Shown here one piece after another: positions 34,622 to 54,913 of a stretch of DNA of 64,000 nucleotides (its first letter is position 1; each line of letters begins with the position of its first letter). Both the position numbers and the translations under genes were made by a program. Under the pieces are notes generated by a model, which saw only the letters and a list, made by a program, of their open reading frames with translations, was not told where the DNA came from and did not search any database. This DNA is from Gambelia wislizenii (lineage: Eukaryota; Chordata; Lepidosauria; Squamata; Crotaphytidae): contig JAUMIR010000012.1 of the NCBI GenBank assembly GCA_030847615.1, forward strand, positions 811,001 through 875,000, read 5' to 3'.

Positions 34622-35184
34622 TAGTTTCCTTGTTAGGTTAACAATTATTCCATAAAGTTGCTGTGAGCCATCTTGAGTTTGGCCAGGCCAAACGTCACCA
34701 TCACATATAAATAATTATGAAAGGAGTCAGGTACTTGCATAGTGAGCCGGGGCCTCTGCCAACAGGCAGATGGTTTTTGGAGTCCTTGTTAGCTGAGTGC
34801 TGTCCGCTAGCATGAAAGGATTAACTTGTAATAGAGATTGTCTGATACTTTTGGGGATGAGTTTGGCAGTCAGAGGCTAGGAAAAAATAGGAGGGCTGGG
34901 AATAGAGGATGGATGGGTGGGTGGGTGGGAGGCAGTTTCCTCTCTTGCACCCCGTTCACACCGTTCCCATTGCAATGGGGGTTAGGGAGGGGCTTCATGG
35001 TTGCACACATTGGATAATTCCCAACCAAATTTTATGGGCTAGTGTGCAAGCTTAACAGTGTTCAGTTGCACAGTTTTTCTCAGTGCTGTTATCCTCAGTC
35101 ACATGGATAATTCCAACTAATTAAACACTATGCCAATTAAAGAAACCTAGTCCTGTGGTAATCACATGAGTTTTATGTGAAGTC

Positions 35185-35330
35185 GAAGGCTTTCACGGCC
35201 GGCAACCATAGATTTTCCTTGTTTTTTTTCCAGGCTGTGAGGTTGTGTTCTGGAAAAGTTTCTTTCTGATGTTTCGCCTGCATCTGTGTCTGGCATCCTC
35301 AGAGAATGGTTGTGTAGGTGTGTATGTGGA
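35185..35330 (-). mobile_element. Interspersed repeat fragment, family unassigned
   Basis: Contains GTCGAAGGCTTTCACGGCC, TGATGTTTCGCCTGCATCTG and CTGGCATCCTCAGAGAATGG. From memory this phrase is common in sauropsid genomes. On the minus strand it reads EDARHRCRRNIRKKLF, possibly the end of a retroelement ORF (Penelope-like is one option). Confidence 0.5.
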
Positions 35331-36050
35331 GTTTATATGCTGTTGTGGAGTGTAAATTTGTGTAATTGAATGGTTAGTTTCTGGGTATAGAAATGTAAGT
35401 CCTGAGTGCCACATTTTAAGAACGCTTTTCTTGCCAAACAGGAGAGGAAACCAGGATGTGGATAATGAATTCTCCTTGGAGTATTACCTCTTAAGACATA
35501 TTTGACTAGTGGTCAGTTTTAATTCATTAGAAAGTTCTAATTGCTCCTCTGGGGTTTTTGCACAATTGGACATGGCAAGCATTGCAATCAAACTCCTAAA
35601 AATATGTTGATGCACAGAATTTTCTTTGCATGTTTATTCTGCTGATAGGGATAATGTCTGGAACAAGGTATCCTTTCAACTTCTTCTTAATTCTGCAACA
35701 GAGATCTTGCGTTTCAGTGTCGTAGCCACATGCCGATACATGGCTACTCATTAAACCGGAGCTGATACCATAATTCTCTACTTAATTTGCAATTATGGAT
35801 CTGTTTATTATCAAGGGATTAGCCACCACTTCTGTTTCCAAATAAACTTTCAAGCTAACTCACTTGGGACATAAATCACTCAGTGAATATTTTATTGGGT
35901 TCACCGAGATGTGACAGCCTCTAATTTGACATATGCTCAACTCAAGATTCCCAATATTAACCAAACAAGCAGGGGCAACCTTTCTATGTGGGTTTGTTGT
36001 TACTTAATCCATCACAATCCTTTATCTTTCAGGAGTGCTTTAATTAGGCA

Positions 36051-36112
36051 TTCCTGCATGGCCGAGAGTGGGACTAGATGGGCTTTGTGGTCCCATCTGA
36101 CTCTGAGATTCC
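36051..36112 (+). mobile_element. Degenerate CR1 3' end
   Basis: ATTCCTGCATGGCCGAGAGT through GGACTAGATGGGCTTTGTGG to CTGACTCTGAGATTCCAATG resembles the CR1 terminus. Confidence 0.6.
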
Positions 36113-36149
36113 AATGCATGGAAGATTTTCTTGGGAATAGTATGTTTTA

Positions 36150-36385
36150 AGGGGCAGTGTGGTTTGAGCATTAGACTATGACTCTGGAGGCCAGAGTTTG
36201 GACTCCTGCTCAGCCATGGGAATCCACTGGGTGACCTTGGGCAAGTCACACTCTCTCAGCCTCAGAGGAAGGCAATGGTGGTAAACTCCCTCTGAACAAA
36301 TCTTGCCAAGGAAACCCCTGTGATAGGTTTGCCTTTGGGTCTTCCTAAGTCAGAAATGACTTGAAGGCACACAACAACAATGAAG
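36150..36385 (+). mobile_element. tRNA-derived SINE, near full length
   Basis: The head GGGGCAGTGTGGTTTGAGCA, a degenerate B box (GAGTTTGGACTC), then CTCAGCCATGGGAATCCACT, CACACTCTCTCAGCCTCAGA, TGATAGGTTTGCCTTTGGGT and the tail CTTGAAGGCACACAACAACA. This is the best full template for the family in this window. Confidence 0.92.
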
Positions 36386-38812
36386 TGTTGGGGTTTTTGC
36401 GGTGACGACTTCTGCTGTGGGACTTGTGGTTTGCAAAGGATGTTTCCAATGTAGGAAAGGGCCTGGTTGGGGTTGCTGGGCCTTTCCGTTGCTTTGGTAC
36501 ATCTAGAACAGTGGTGCTCAGGGTTTGATCCTCCAGAATTTGGGACTTCCACACTCCCCAGCAGTCCCAGCCAGCCTGGGAGAGGCCAAGCAACCCCCCG
36601 TGCCCTCATCCCTCAAAATGGGAAAAACCAAACATTTTAAGTCAATATCTTTACACCATGAAATGGAAACCTTTTGCCACCTAAAAATGTGGGTCTTGGA
36701 GCCAAGAGAACTCCAAGGCTATTTTTACAATTTTCTACCCTTTTTGCCACTAACGAATTTGATGTGGCAAATTGCTGAGAGATACAAAAACTGTCAACAA
36801 GAAGTCAAAATAATATAAAACTACTATGATGCCATGGGTGTAAGAGGCACAGTTGAGAGACCCTCCTGAGCATTTTCCTTCTCCCCCTTTTCTGAAGGGG
36901 ACTCTGTTAGAAGGCACTTGGGCCCCATCCCATAGAGAGGATCCTAGTCAGTCAGGGCCAGAACCAAAAAGGCCATGCTGCTCCGGCTACCCATCTGCCC
37001 AAACTCTGCCCATCCGTGGAGAGAGTGGAGGAGGTCCTCTGATGCTGAACGGAGCACGCGGGAGGTCATACATGTGAGGTGGTGGGCCTTATCATCTTTG
37101 ACAGGGGTGGGAAATATGCAGCCTCACCTTATTGCCTATACTGGTGAGCAGGGCTGCTGGGAGTTGCAGTCCAACCACATTGGAAAGGGTTGCACAACCA
37201 CCTCCACCCCTATGTTTTGCATCACGATCAAAAGGCAAACATGAGTCTCCCTCTCTGGTGCTGAAGGCCGCCACAGAAGGAAGAAGGGCCAAGTAATAAT
37301 ACTGTAATCTCAGGGCATTGACTGCTCTGATTTTGCCCCTCGGCAGAGAAGGTTCACTGCAAAAGCTTTGCAAACAAACACAATTTGCATTTGCCCGGGC
37401 ACTTCCTGCCCATCAGGTATTGGATGTGCTGCACAGCACAACCCTCAGGGAGAGACAATGGCACCGGGATGCCTTCAAGGGCAACAATAAAACATACAAG
37501 GAAGCATCGAGGAGAGAGGAGAGCCGCCAAGCTTAACCAACCCGCCCACACACCCCAGGATTGCTGTATTTCAACACTTCATAAGATAGTTACAGGCCTT
37601 TGCTGAGGATGCTGCCTCCTTCCCCTGACTGATCAGCGCCTACAACTCCCAGAATCCCCCACGCAGGCTGGGTTCTGGAAGTTGTAGTCCCAAAGTCCTG
37701 ACTAAAAGAGGGGCACAATTCACAGGGCATTCTTCCCCATAAGCTCTGCTGAACTGAACAGTAGTTCTCTGGGCTACCCCTCTGTTTGTCCCTAAAGGAA
37801 GTCACCTGGTTACCTGAGAGGCCACCTTCTCCCTTGGAGACAAGGCTGGTCACCTGGAGACTCATATTCCTGAGATCTGCTCCATGGTTGCTCTGAGCAG
37901 GGACTTCAGTGTGGCGGCACCCAGTACATGCAACGTTCTTGCACTAGAAAAGAAATCTGTTCCAGCTATTCTAATTTTAAATTTAGCTTGTGCTATGGTG
38001 TATTTTATGCTTTGGAGTTGGCCCAATGAAGGTGTAGCTGCTTTGTGGATTCTGGATTTTGTTGTACCTCTTAAGAGCACCCACATTCTTCTCCTATCCC
38101 CAAACGGCAAGCTCTGATAGGAAAAAAATTACAATGGATAACAATTAAAAAACAAACGGCACATGTATTTGTTACAGTTCATTGTGGTTGTGCAACTGAT
38201 TGTTTTTGAAATTATACAGGCACAAAAAAAAATCTCATTGCTTTAAGATCACAGGAAGGTTGCTCGGCTGATTTTGTAACTGGAAAGATGAACTTTCAGG
38301 GATGACAAGAGGAAAGCAGGCCGCTTTAGGAAAAGAAAGCTGTCTCAGTGCCACGGGAAAGAAAACGGATGGGTGCTCGTACACATTCCTCTTGTGTTAT
38401 TAGAGAGAAGTCCAGGTTTACGGGAAGAGGAGGCAAGCTTAGGCGTAGAGTCCTGACTCCTTTGTGCAGAAGGTGGGGTAGGGGTCCTCCGGCTGAAGGA
38501 AGAGACCGAGGGGAAGGGAGACCCGGAGGCTGCAGTGCTGGGTGGCAGCAGAGGAACAGAGCCTGCCCCACCTTGTCTTCGGAGGAAGGACTTAGGAGAC
38601 AACCAGCCCATTATGGGATCCAATTGCATGACTTCACCTGCTTGGGAAACCAATTGAAGATCTGAGCATCCACGGACGTTTTGCCTTTAAGAGAAAGCCG
38701 TGGATTTCTGGACAATCTTAATGGAGAAAGAGGGAGTTCTCCCTCTTCCACGGCAAGTTCTCAAACTGGGACCCTCGTTTGTGTGCCTCTGAAGGCTGCT
38801 TCACAGGACAGT

Positions 38813-38818
38813 TTTATT
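38813..38818 (-). terminator. NAGA-like: Candidate polyadenylation signal of the NAGA-like gene
   Basis: TTTATT on the plus strand is AATAAA on the gene's strand, about 375 bases beyond the stop codon at 39192-39194. It is the first canonical hexamer noticed downstream of the last exon. Confidence 0.4.
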
Positions 38819-39191
38819 GCACAGTTATGGCTTGAGGTGACCTCATTTGCCTCATGCCACAACCACACATGGCTCTCGTGATGCAGGTCCCCAGCTGCAT
38901 GTTGGCAGGAGACCCTCGGACGTTTCTTAAGGCAGGTCACATTCTACGGTTCAAAAAAGAACAATGTATTCCCATCTTTTGGGGGAGCAGTTTTAAACAG
39001 CTCCACATTGTTCAGAAGAGGGAAGGGGATGCAGGCCTTTCTACGTCCTGCTTCTTTCTTGAGCTCCATGCCAGACCTCGCTGGGAGGAGCACGAAGCCG
39101 CTGCTGCCTCTGCGCCTTTGCTGCCCCCCCATTGGTTCCTCTGTCCCCCCCACTTTGCTCTCAGCCATGTTCGCAGAGAGAAAGGAAGGGT

Positions 39192-47448
<8,257 letters not shown>

Positions 47449-47867
47449 GCTTGAGAGAGCAGCCCTGTACGGGGAAACCACACACACCTCTGACCAGTCA
47501 TCCAAGGTATTAGCATCATTATCTTTATTCTTGTTGTTGATAACAGATACTGTACAAATAAAAGAAATTTCAAAAAATTGTTGAAATGTAAGTAAACTAC
47601 TTGTAGCTTGGAAAAAAATTAAAACCTACATTTAAAAACTGAAAAGATAAAATGCAGTTTAAAAGCAACACAGTCCCACTATTTAAAGCCCTTTGTTTGG
47701 AAACAGTCAGTTCTCAAAAGCTGGCTGGAAAAGGAGTTTGCCTGATGACAGAATGACAATTCTGTATGTGTGTGTGAGAGAGAGTTAGTTTCATTACTAT
47801 ATTTCAGTGTTTTAAAATGATTTCTGGCATTTGAAGAACTTCAGCTTAGTAGAGATGAAATTAATAC

Positions 47868-48094
47868 AGTTGTCCCTTCACATTTGCTGGGGTTTGATTC
47901 CAGGACCCCCTGTGAATACCCAAATCCAGGAATACTCAAGTCCCATGATATGCAATGGCATAGTAAAATGGTGCCCCTTTTATAAGATGGCAAAATCAAG
48001 GTTTGCTTTTTGGATTATGATTTTTTAAAGACTGTTTTCAAGCCGTGAATACTAACTGTGAATGCCAAATCTGTGAATGTGGAGGGACAACTGT
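47868..48094. mobile_element. Tigger-type MITE, full length
   Basis: Ends ACAGTTGTCCCTTCACATTT and ATGTGGAGGGACAACTGTA; internal text matches 901-1129 closely. Confidence 0.88.
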
Positions 48095-48855
48095 ACATCT
48101 TTGGTTGGTACTGAAATGGATGATCAACATCAAGTCAAATAAGAGGGGGGGGGGACACGTCAAACTGTGCTGTTGATTTCTGGATTGCTTCTGGTTTGCA
48201 GCACCTACAACTATTGCAGGAAGTGCATTTGTTGCTCCTTTGTGTTCAGCAGGGGTTTAACCACTGATTAACAGCATGTGTCTAATTGCACTAGCATTTT
48301 AAACATTTATCTACTTTTTGCAAGAGTTGCTAAGCCAATCTGCAGGCAAATCCTTTTTTGGGGGGGGTCTTTTATTGAATGTATTGAAAATTATACAAAT
48401 GTCAATAACATCAAAATGAACATAGATAAACAGTAATTATGGGACACTCCTTCCAATCAGAGTGGGCTGCCACAGGCCAACTTTATTTGCAAACTGCCTT
48501 CCGATGAATCCTTAGCCTATCAGTGGGGCAAGAAGCAATCCACTCTGGATTGCAGTCTGAACTTTAAAGGAGTTATCCAGGATAACCTGATTTGTTCAGC
48601 ACCTTTCCAGCAGACTCAGCACCTCGGATAGCTCTATTTTGGACAGAAACTGGTTGCATCCCGGACGTGAGAGCCACCTGCCGCCACTTAGCACCAGTGC
48701 TTCCATGGGCCAAATACCCTCCTGATCCCACGGCAGCATGGCGCGGAGGGGGGGAGTCCCAGAAACACAACAGCCACGCAGCTGCTTCTGGGCCATTGTG
48801 TTGCAATGACACCAGGGGTCAAAACTGAGCAAGTATTTTTAAAAAAGATTTAAAG

Positions 48856-49629
48856 CAGTGGCTCTTAACCTGTGGACAGCATAACCGATGTCCTCACAGG
48901 GGGTCCACAAAGGCTTGAAGGCTGCTCTTCCCACCTCCTCCCTGCACTGGAGCGGCCACGTGACAGGAGCCAAGGCAAACACTGGCTGGCTTGGCCTGCA
49001 CATTGCCATTAAATCCACTCCAGCCACAAACTTGCAGGAAGAAGCAGGAGAAAAGTCTTCCCTCCTCCCCCTCCAGTGCCTCTCAGGGAAAGTTTAATGG
49101 ATGGTATATTTATATTATTATTGTTGTTGTTGTTTTAAATCTTGGGGATTCAAGATAAAGTCTTGTTTTAGGATTTTTTTTTAATTAGGAATTATTTTAT
49201 TGGAATAAGACCATTCTACTGAAAAATACACCTGACCGCAAAAGGCTGTAAAAATAATGCAAAAATAATAATTGTTTTCCTTTTTTCTTACTAATAAAGA
49301 AATAAAACTATCTATCCTAACACTAATACATTTTTCCTCTTAATCTAAACGCACTATAATCACATTATATTTACACATTTCAATTATACCTATTTGGAAA
49401 AGAAAAAATCAATAAAAGATTAATGAAAAAATAATACAAAATAATACAAAAATACAATAATAATAATAATAAAATATTTCTTTAAATATCCTTTTATGTT
49501 ATTGTTGGGGTTGTCTCACTAAACCAAGGCCAAAACTTTGGATGATAAAGTCTTGGGGGTCCATGGCATTAAAAGATATTTAAAGGGGGGGGTCCTTGGT
49601 TAAAAAAAAAAAAAGGTTAGGAGCCACTG
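48856..49629. mobile_element. hAT element with 8-bp target duplication, carrying a nested LINE
   Basis: Direct repeats ATTTAAAG at 48848-48855 and 49630-49637 flank inverted ends CAGTGGCTCTTAACCT and (read inward from the right) CAGTGGCTCCTAACCT. The left body matches 32294-32590 and, inverted, 51303-51670. It is interrupted by the LINE at 49166-49543. No transposase ORF. Confidence 0.9.
49166..49543 (-). mobile_element. 5'-truncated LINE nested in the hAT element, with 12-bp target duplication
   Basis: The direct repeat GATAAAGTCTTG occurs at 49154-49165 and 49544-49555. Between them lies the reverse complement of the 3' region seen at 4640-5245, ending in a T-rich (A-rich on the sense strand) terminus. 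This proves the 3369 and 4772 repeats are the 3' part of a target-primed retroelement. Confidence 0.9.
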
Positions 49630-49799
49630 ATTTAAAGGACTGAAGGGAAAAAAATGAAAATTTAAGAATGTAGGCTTAAAAATTTAAGAATTTTAAGTTC
49701 CCATTTAAAAAAAAATAAGGTGTAAGGATGGATCTTGTCTTTATTATTTTTGAACCACCCACCTCCACTTTATTTTGGTTCCTGGATGAATTTTTTCGA

Positions 49800-50702
49800 A
49801 TCTTATGGCGTCAAGATGACGTCATAACCCGTTGGCTATGACGTCACTCACAGAAAAGCGCCCCGCCCTGGCAGGAGAGGCTCTAGACCACGCCCCCTCT
49901 GGAGCTCCCGCCCTCGGGCTATTTTAGCCCCGCCCCCTTTCACAGTCTTTGAAAGGCCTCGCGCATGCGCACAATCCCCGCCCAGCTGATTGTTAAGACG
50001 GGGGAGAGTCACGTGAGGGCAGCCGCCGGGGCACGCATGCGCAGTGTATTCTATGTGGTGTCTCGCTCGCGCATCTCTCCGACAATCGCACGCGGCCGCG
50101 GTTCCCTCCCGCGGAGAGCTCTGGGGCGGGGAGAAAGTACGGTAGGCCAAATCCTCCGCCCAGCGGCTCCCGTGAAACGCCGCCTCTTCTCTTCTTTCTA
50201 CCCTTTTCTCGCCTCACGAACACGGCATGGCTCTACTTCCTGTTTACGGAAGGCGGGGCTTGTTGGGAAGAGCGAGAATCCGTTCATCCTACCAGGATGG
50301 CCGAAGTGTTGAGGCGCAGCCAATAGAAGAAGCGGCTGTTTCTCCGTGGACCAATGGAGTGGGACTTCTTGACTAGGTGTGTAAATGAGACAACCCCTCT
50401 CAAGGGGCCGAAGCGCAGCCAATGGGAAGGAGCGAAGTGCGAAGTGGGCGGGCGGGAAAAAAAGCGAGGCCCAATAGGAGGGCGCCTTCGTGGAGTTCCC
50501 TCATTGTGCCTCCGGGCGATAGGGGGCGCTGTGGCGACGGCGGTCCGAGGCCCAGGCCGGAAGGGCACGCAGGCCGGAAGGAAGCGGAGCGAGCGGCCGA
50601 CCGAAGAAGCGGGGCGAGCGAGAGAGAGCGAGAGCGGGGCCTACCTCGTCGCGACGCGCCTCCTCCTCCCGTTTCCTCCCCTTCCCTCCTCAGCGGGAGC
50701 AG
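49800..50702 (+). promoter_or_regulatory. ZC3H7A: ZC3H7A CpG-island promoter and candidate non-coding exon 1
   Basis: A dense CpG island holds two perfect CREs TGACGTCA (49817-49824 and 49839-49846), a perfect NRF1 site (49961-49970), a near-perfect NRF1 site (50033-50042), an E-box TCACGTGA (50009-50016), and four CCAAT boxes in the same orientation (50320, 50351, 50419, 50471). A GA-rich 5' leader follows, with candidate donors CAG|GTCAGC at 50702/50703 and CAG|GTAGGA near 51043. The first coding exon is 5 kb downstream, so exon 1 must be non-coding. Which donor is used cannot be told from sequence. Confidence 0.7.
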
Positions 50703-51302
50703 GTCAGCCCCAGCGCCGCCCTCCGCCCTGGCCGGCCGGGAGGGAAGGAGGGAGGGGGGGAATAACGGGCCTTTTGGGGGGGGTGGGGGAGCTGATTTGG
50801 GGGGGGAGGGGAGGCTGGGGGGAAAAAGTAACTTCTGAAGGAAGAAGCGTCGTGAAGGAGGGGAGGGGCGCCTGTGCTCTGGCAAGGCCTTGCCTGTTGT
50901 TGTTGTTGTTATTATTATTATTTATCCATACTTAACTATCTGTGCCTGCATCCCGCCATTCCTCCTCCTCCAATGGGCTTGAGGCGGTGGCAGGGGCCTC
51001 TCCTGCCCGCTCTTTTTATCCGCAGGAACAACAACCCTGCCAGGTAGGACAGGCCGAGGGAGAAAGGAAGGGAGGGAGGGGGTCGTACCTGTGTGTCCCT
51101 CCATCCGCCCAGAGGCCTCAAACAGTGGCTTTCATGGCGGAGGGGGTCCCTCTGGGGAAACTGGTGTAAACTGGAGCTTCTTTTGCTCAACGCGTTTATT
51201 CGGCGAATCCCTCTGACTTCCTCACTTTGTGGCCCTTGATAAAGATGTCTTTATTATCCTCAGTGGGCAGACATGGCAACCAAGAGAGCAAAGGAGCTAT
51301 AG

Positions 51303-51670
51303 AAGTGGCTCTTAATTTTTTCTCTAGCAAAGACACCCTTTAAATATATTCTGTTGCCACAGACCCCCAAGATTTAACTTGAGATTTAAAACCCCAACAA
51401 CAATACAATGACACCATACATTAAACCTTCCCTCAGAGGGTGGGTGGGGAAACTTTTCTCCTGCTTCTTCCTGCAAATTTGTGGCTGGGATGGATTGAAT
51501 GGCAATGCGCAGGCCAAGCCAGCCAGCCTTTGCCTTGGCTTCTGTTGCGTGGCCCTTCCACTGCAGGGAGAATTTGGGTTGAGCAGCCTTCAAGCTTTCG
51601 CGGACCCCCTGTAAGAACATCATGGTCCCCTAGGGATCCCCGGACCACAGGTCTATAGTACGAACCATTG
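51303..51670 (-). mobile_element. hAT element, inverted copy
   Basis: The left end AGTGGCTCTTAATT and right end AACCATTG are the eroded inverted termini. The interior matches 48856-49110 (for example CCTGCAAATTTGTGGCTGG). Flanks AGCTATAG and ATCTATGG are a plausible diverged 8-bp duplication. Confidence 0.78.
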
Positions 51671-52945
51671 ATCTATGGTACGGGTGGCAAATTGTGCAGC
51701 CTTCTAGTTGTTGTTGTTGTTGTTGGATTGCAGGTCCCAGAGTTTCTAACCTATTGGATAGGCTGGCCTGGAGACTGCTGGGGTTTGCAGTCTGTCAACA
51801 GGTAGAGAGGGCTGCAGGGTTTCTTAAGTACATTCAGATACAGACGGACAAGGAGTGCAAGAGGATCATGATGAAGTGCAGAGGAAGGTCTCTGGCATTT
51901 CTGTGTGGAGTTCCAATGCATGCAAGAGAAGAACCAGCAACAGTCTGGTGATGTCTGGGAAGATGCGACGTGTTTATTTTGGTAGAAAGTTTTATTGGCT
52001 AGCATACAGTTCAGCAGATGCATTCTTCAGCAATATGCAGATTAGCTGAGGTTGTGAAAACTTCCCACAATAAACCTGTCACGTGCCATAATGATCTTCA
52101 AAGTTACACACATTTAAAAGCTGTACATTACTTTGTATGCTGTTTGTCAGAATGAATAGAGAGGTGTGTGTACTCAAATGCTCCAAATAATCTCACTGAA
52201 GTTCTAGGTTTCCAGAAGGATGAGCTTAGGTGCTAAAGAGGTATCCAGGTAGTCACGGATAGCATGGAGCTAAGCATACAGTTATCATTAAATAAATGTT
52301 ACTTGTTTTAAATTAATGTTTTTAATTTGATTGCTTATTTAATTTTTTTTTAACTTTTATGCTTGCACTGTAAGGTGCTTTGGGTCTTGCATTAAGAGAA
52401 AGGTGGGATATTAATTAATTAATTAATCAGTCAGTAAAATTGTCTGGTTGCATTTTTTAATTCTTCACCAGTAACACAAGACTGTTAGATTTTGGGGCTC
52501 TTTGGTTTATGCATACATGGAGACATACAGATGTATGGGGATAATGAAATTTATAACTTGTTTTCCTTAGCTCTCCCTGTTTTGGTTTTCTCATCCCCAA
52601 CTGTCCCCAGCAGTTTTGTGTTAGATTGGCATGATTGAGTGACCTAAATGGGTTTGGTGTAAGTTGTGGGGGCATTGTGGCAAGGAGCTTGTGGGACCAA
52701 GTCATGTTTTGTAAAGACATAGAGTGGCTTTATCGACAATCACCAGGGCAAAGGAAAGTGTTAACAAGTTAACAGTTTTCCTTTCATCCTCTATGGAAAA
52801 GGATTACGATATGTCCCTGGTTATATGCCTTTCTACAGGTTTTTTTTTTTTAAAGTTAAGGCTTGTCACCCTCCATACAGATAATTTAGAGAGAGCTGTG
52901 TTTGCAGGCACACAGGAGTGGGCTGAATTGTGTCCAAGCTCTAGA

Positions 52946-53020
52946 GAGCCAGCACAGTGTGGGGGTCTGAGTGTTGGACTAGGCCTCTGGAGACCAGGGT
53001 TCGAATCCCTGCCCTCAACA
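52946..53020 (+). mobile_element. tRNA-derived SINE, 5' part only
   Basis: The head GCCAGCACAGTGTGGGGGTC with GAGTGTTGGACTAGGCCTCT and a perfect B box GGGTTCGAATCC, then it stops after CCCTGCCCTCA. Confidence 0.85.
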
Positions 53021-54845
53021 TATAATTTTATTTGATGTTGTTTATATAACTGGTTCCTCATTCCATTGTATATTGTGTTTACTTTTTTTTAAAAAAGCCA
53101 TTTTTTGAGAGGTTACGAAGGGCAGGGAGGGAAAGTGTGTTAGAAATGAAATAAAGGTTTATGCTGTATGTTGTGGTGGCCTTTTGGCAGCAAAGCAATC
53201 TGTAAAGACCAGTAAATTAAAACCTAACCCGCGTTCTTCACATTCTCCGAATTGCCAGTATGTTGACAGCTAATGCAAGTTGAATTGTAGGAACCAAAAC
53301 CAAAAGCAAAACCATTGCAGTAGTAGTAGCTGCACTTTAAAGAGAGACTGTCAACAGAGCTTGGTTTTGTTCCTCCATCTGAGTTTTCTTTCCATTTGAA
53401 GGTGTTTTTGGTTTTGCTGTTCTCCATTAACATTGAATCCATGCCAGGGGAGATCAGGGATCAGGCCCTTGGACTCTTTAAAGGATTTAAAATGAGTAGC
53501 CTAGGTAGTAACTTCATGAAAAATGCTTTCTTAGGTAATACCTTTTAGGCTTTTTTGACAGTTTTTCACTCCAGTGAGCTTTGAAGTGGTTACTCTATTC
53601 AAAAAATTACCACTATGTGTCTCAACTGGTTTATTTTGTCCTTGTGAACAGTAGGGGTTTCAGATTAGTCCAATCACCTAGACTGTTTGTGGCCTGAGCA
53701 AAAGTTACTGGGAAAAGTTACTTTTTGGGCCACAACTCCCAGAATTTCCAAGCTCCTGCTTCTGTGACCCATGCATGATGGGGTTAAAAGTTGCTCTTCA
53801 CCAAACTCACCTAAATATGGGGCAATATCTTTTATCTGGATCTTTAAAGTGCCAGAGGCCAGGCAAAATCATCTACTGTTGAGCCCAAATGGCAGCTTCC
53901 AAAGGAAATGCCTTTTGCTGCCCCCTCTTAACTTACTCCCCTGCCTTTGTTAACACTGAGTGCCATTTTCTGGCTCCAGACTTTTCTATTTGGTTAGCCC
54001 ACAGCTTTTCCATCTTGACTGCTTACAGGTGTATACAAAACCTCTCAGAGGTCCTCATGACAGCTCTTGTTTGAAGCAAGCAGTATCTCTTTGGGCAGCA
54101 AGTAGTGACAGCATCTGCTTTTGATGCCAGTGAGAGTTTTTTAAACTATTGATGTTTGACATTTTTGAGGTGATGTGGTCGTTTTCAGGCCTGCAGTAAT
54201 CTCTGTTCCCCTAATCTCTGTTCCCCATGCACTGGATGAATCAAAAAGCTGTGGGGCTTGGTTTTGATTAGAACTTGGTTTTGATCAAACAAACCCTGAT
54301 ACCCTTTCAGGCCGTGCATACATGGCCATGTGTAGTTCTTTTTTTACCCGTCTCTCATTCATTTGTATCTGTTTTATACCATTTATTCCAAGACAGCAGC
54401 TTCCAGATATTTTGTGTTGCAGCTCCCAGCATTCCTTACATTGGCTAAAAGCTGGTGGGAGTTGCAGTTCAAGAACACCTGGAGGGCCACAGTTCCAACC
54501 CCTTGATTTATCTCCTGCTCTAAAACTCAAAAGTCTCTTAGAGCAGCCTATAGATCAGTACAAACAAGACTCAGCAGCTGCTTTAGATGCTTCTCATTCC
54601 ACTTGTAGCCAGTTGGGGGATAGCACATGCCTTGCAGTTGCAAGAGACGCTGGAAGGACAAGAATTCTGTGCAGCACCTTGAGAGACTGTGAGTCTGGCC
54701 CTTGCCGCAGCCCTAAGAATTTTGGAAGCTGCCTTCTGCTAAGCCAGAACTGCTGGTGCCTCTAGGCCAGCACTGGCAGCCATGGTCTTCCAGGGGTCCA
54801 GGCAGGATTCCTTCCAAGCCCCCCTCAGAGCATCTCCAGCGGCCT

Positions 54846-54913
54846 TCCATCCAAATACAAACCAGGCTAAACTCAGCTTAGCTTCTGAAGTCAGACAAGA
54901 TCATAGTTGTGCC
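54846..54913 (-). mobile_element. 5S rRNA-derived SINE fragment, inverted
   Basis: The reverse complement of the 5S middle region: AGCTTAGCTTCTGAAGTCAG and ACAAGATCATAG mirror CTGATCT-GGAAGCTAAGC. Confidence 0.75.

Larger units (their letters stand above)
31781..39191. other. Intergenic between PLA2G10 and the NAGA-like gene
   Basis: About 7.4 kb without a recognised exon. It holds inverted SINEs (32025-32170 and 32790-32950), a hAT fragment (32294-32590), a GT microsatellite (34587-34620), an unassigned sauropsid repeat (35185-35330), a degenerate CR1 end and SINE (36051-36385), and palindromic ACTACAACTCCCAGAATC-type pieces near 37620-37700. The NAGA-like 3' UTR likely covers roughly 38800-39191. 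Confidence 0.6.
47449..49799. other. Upstream region of the NAGA-like gene, between it and the ZC3H7A island
   Basis: No CpG island adjoins the NAGA-like start codon, so its promoter is presumably in the first few hundred bases right of 47448, but no core motif was recognised. The remainder is a Tigger MITE (47868-48094), unassigned sequence, and a hAT element with a nested LINE (48856-49629). Confidence 0.55.

Noticed and set aside
36853..37244. Possible exon with donor near 37076 between PLA2G10 and the NAGA-like gene
   Set aside because: Overlapping frames, no homology, and no matching acceptor or partner exon.
50354..50935. 193-codon ORF and overlapping ORFs in the CpG island
   Set aside because: GC-rich promoter sequence open in several frames; no homology, and ZC3H7A coding begins at 55935.
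52946..53020. tRNA gene suggested by a perfect B box (GGTTCGAATCC)
   Set aside because: No cloverleaf could be drawn; the sequence is the head of the tRNA-derived SINE family.
53224..53442. 72-codon minus-strand ORF in ZC3H7A intron 1
   Set aside because: No homology or splice context; isolated in an intron.
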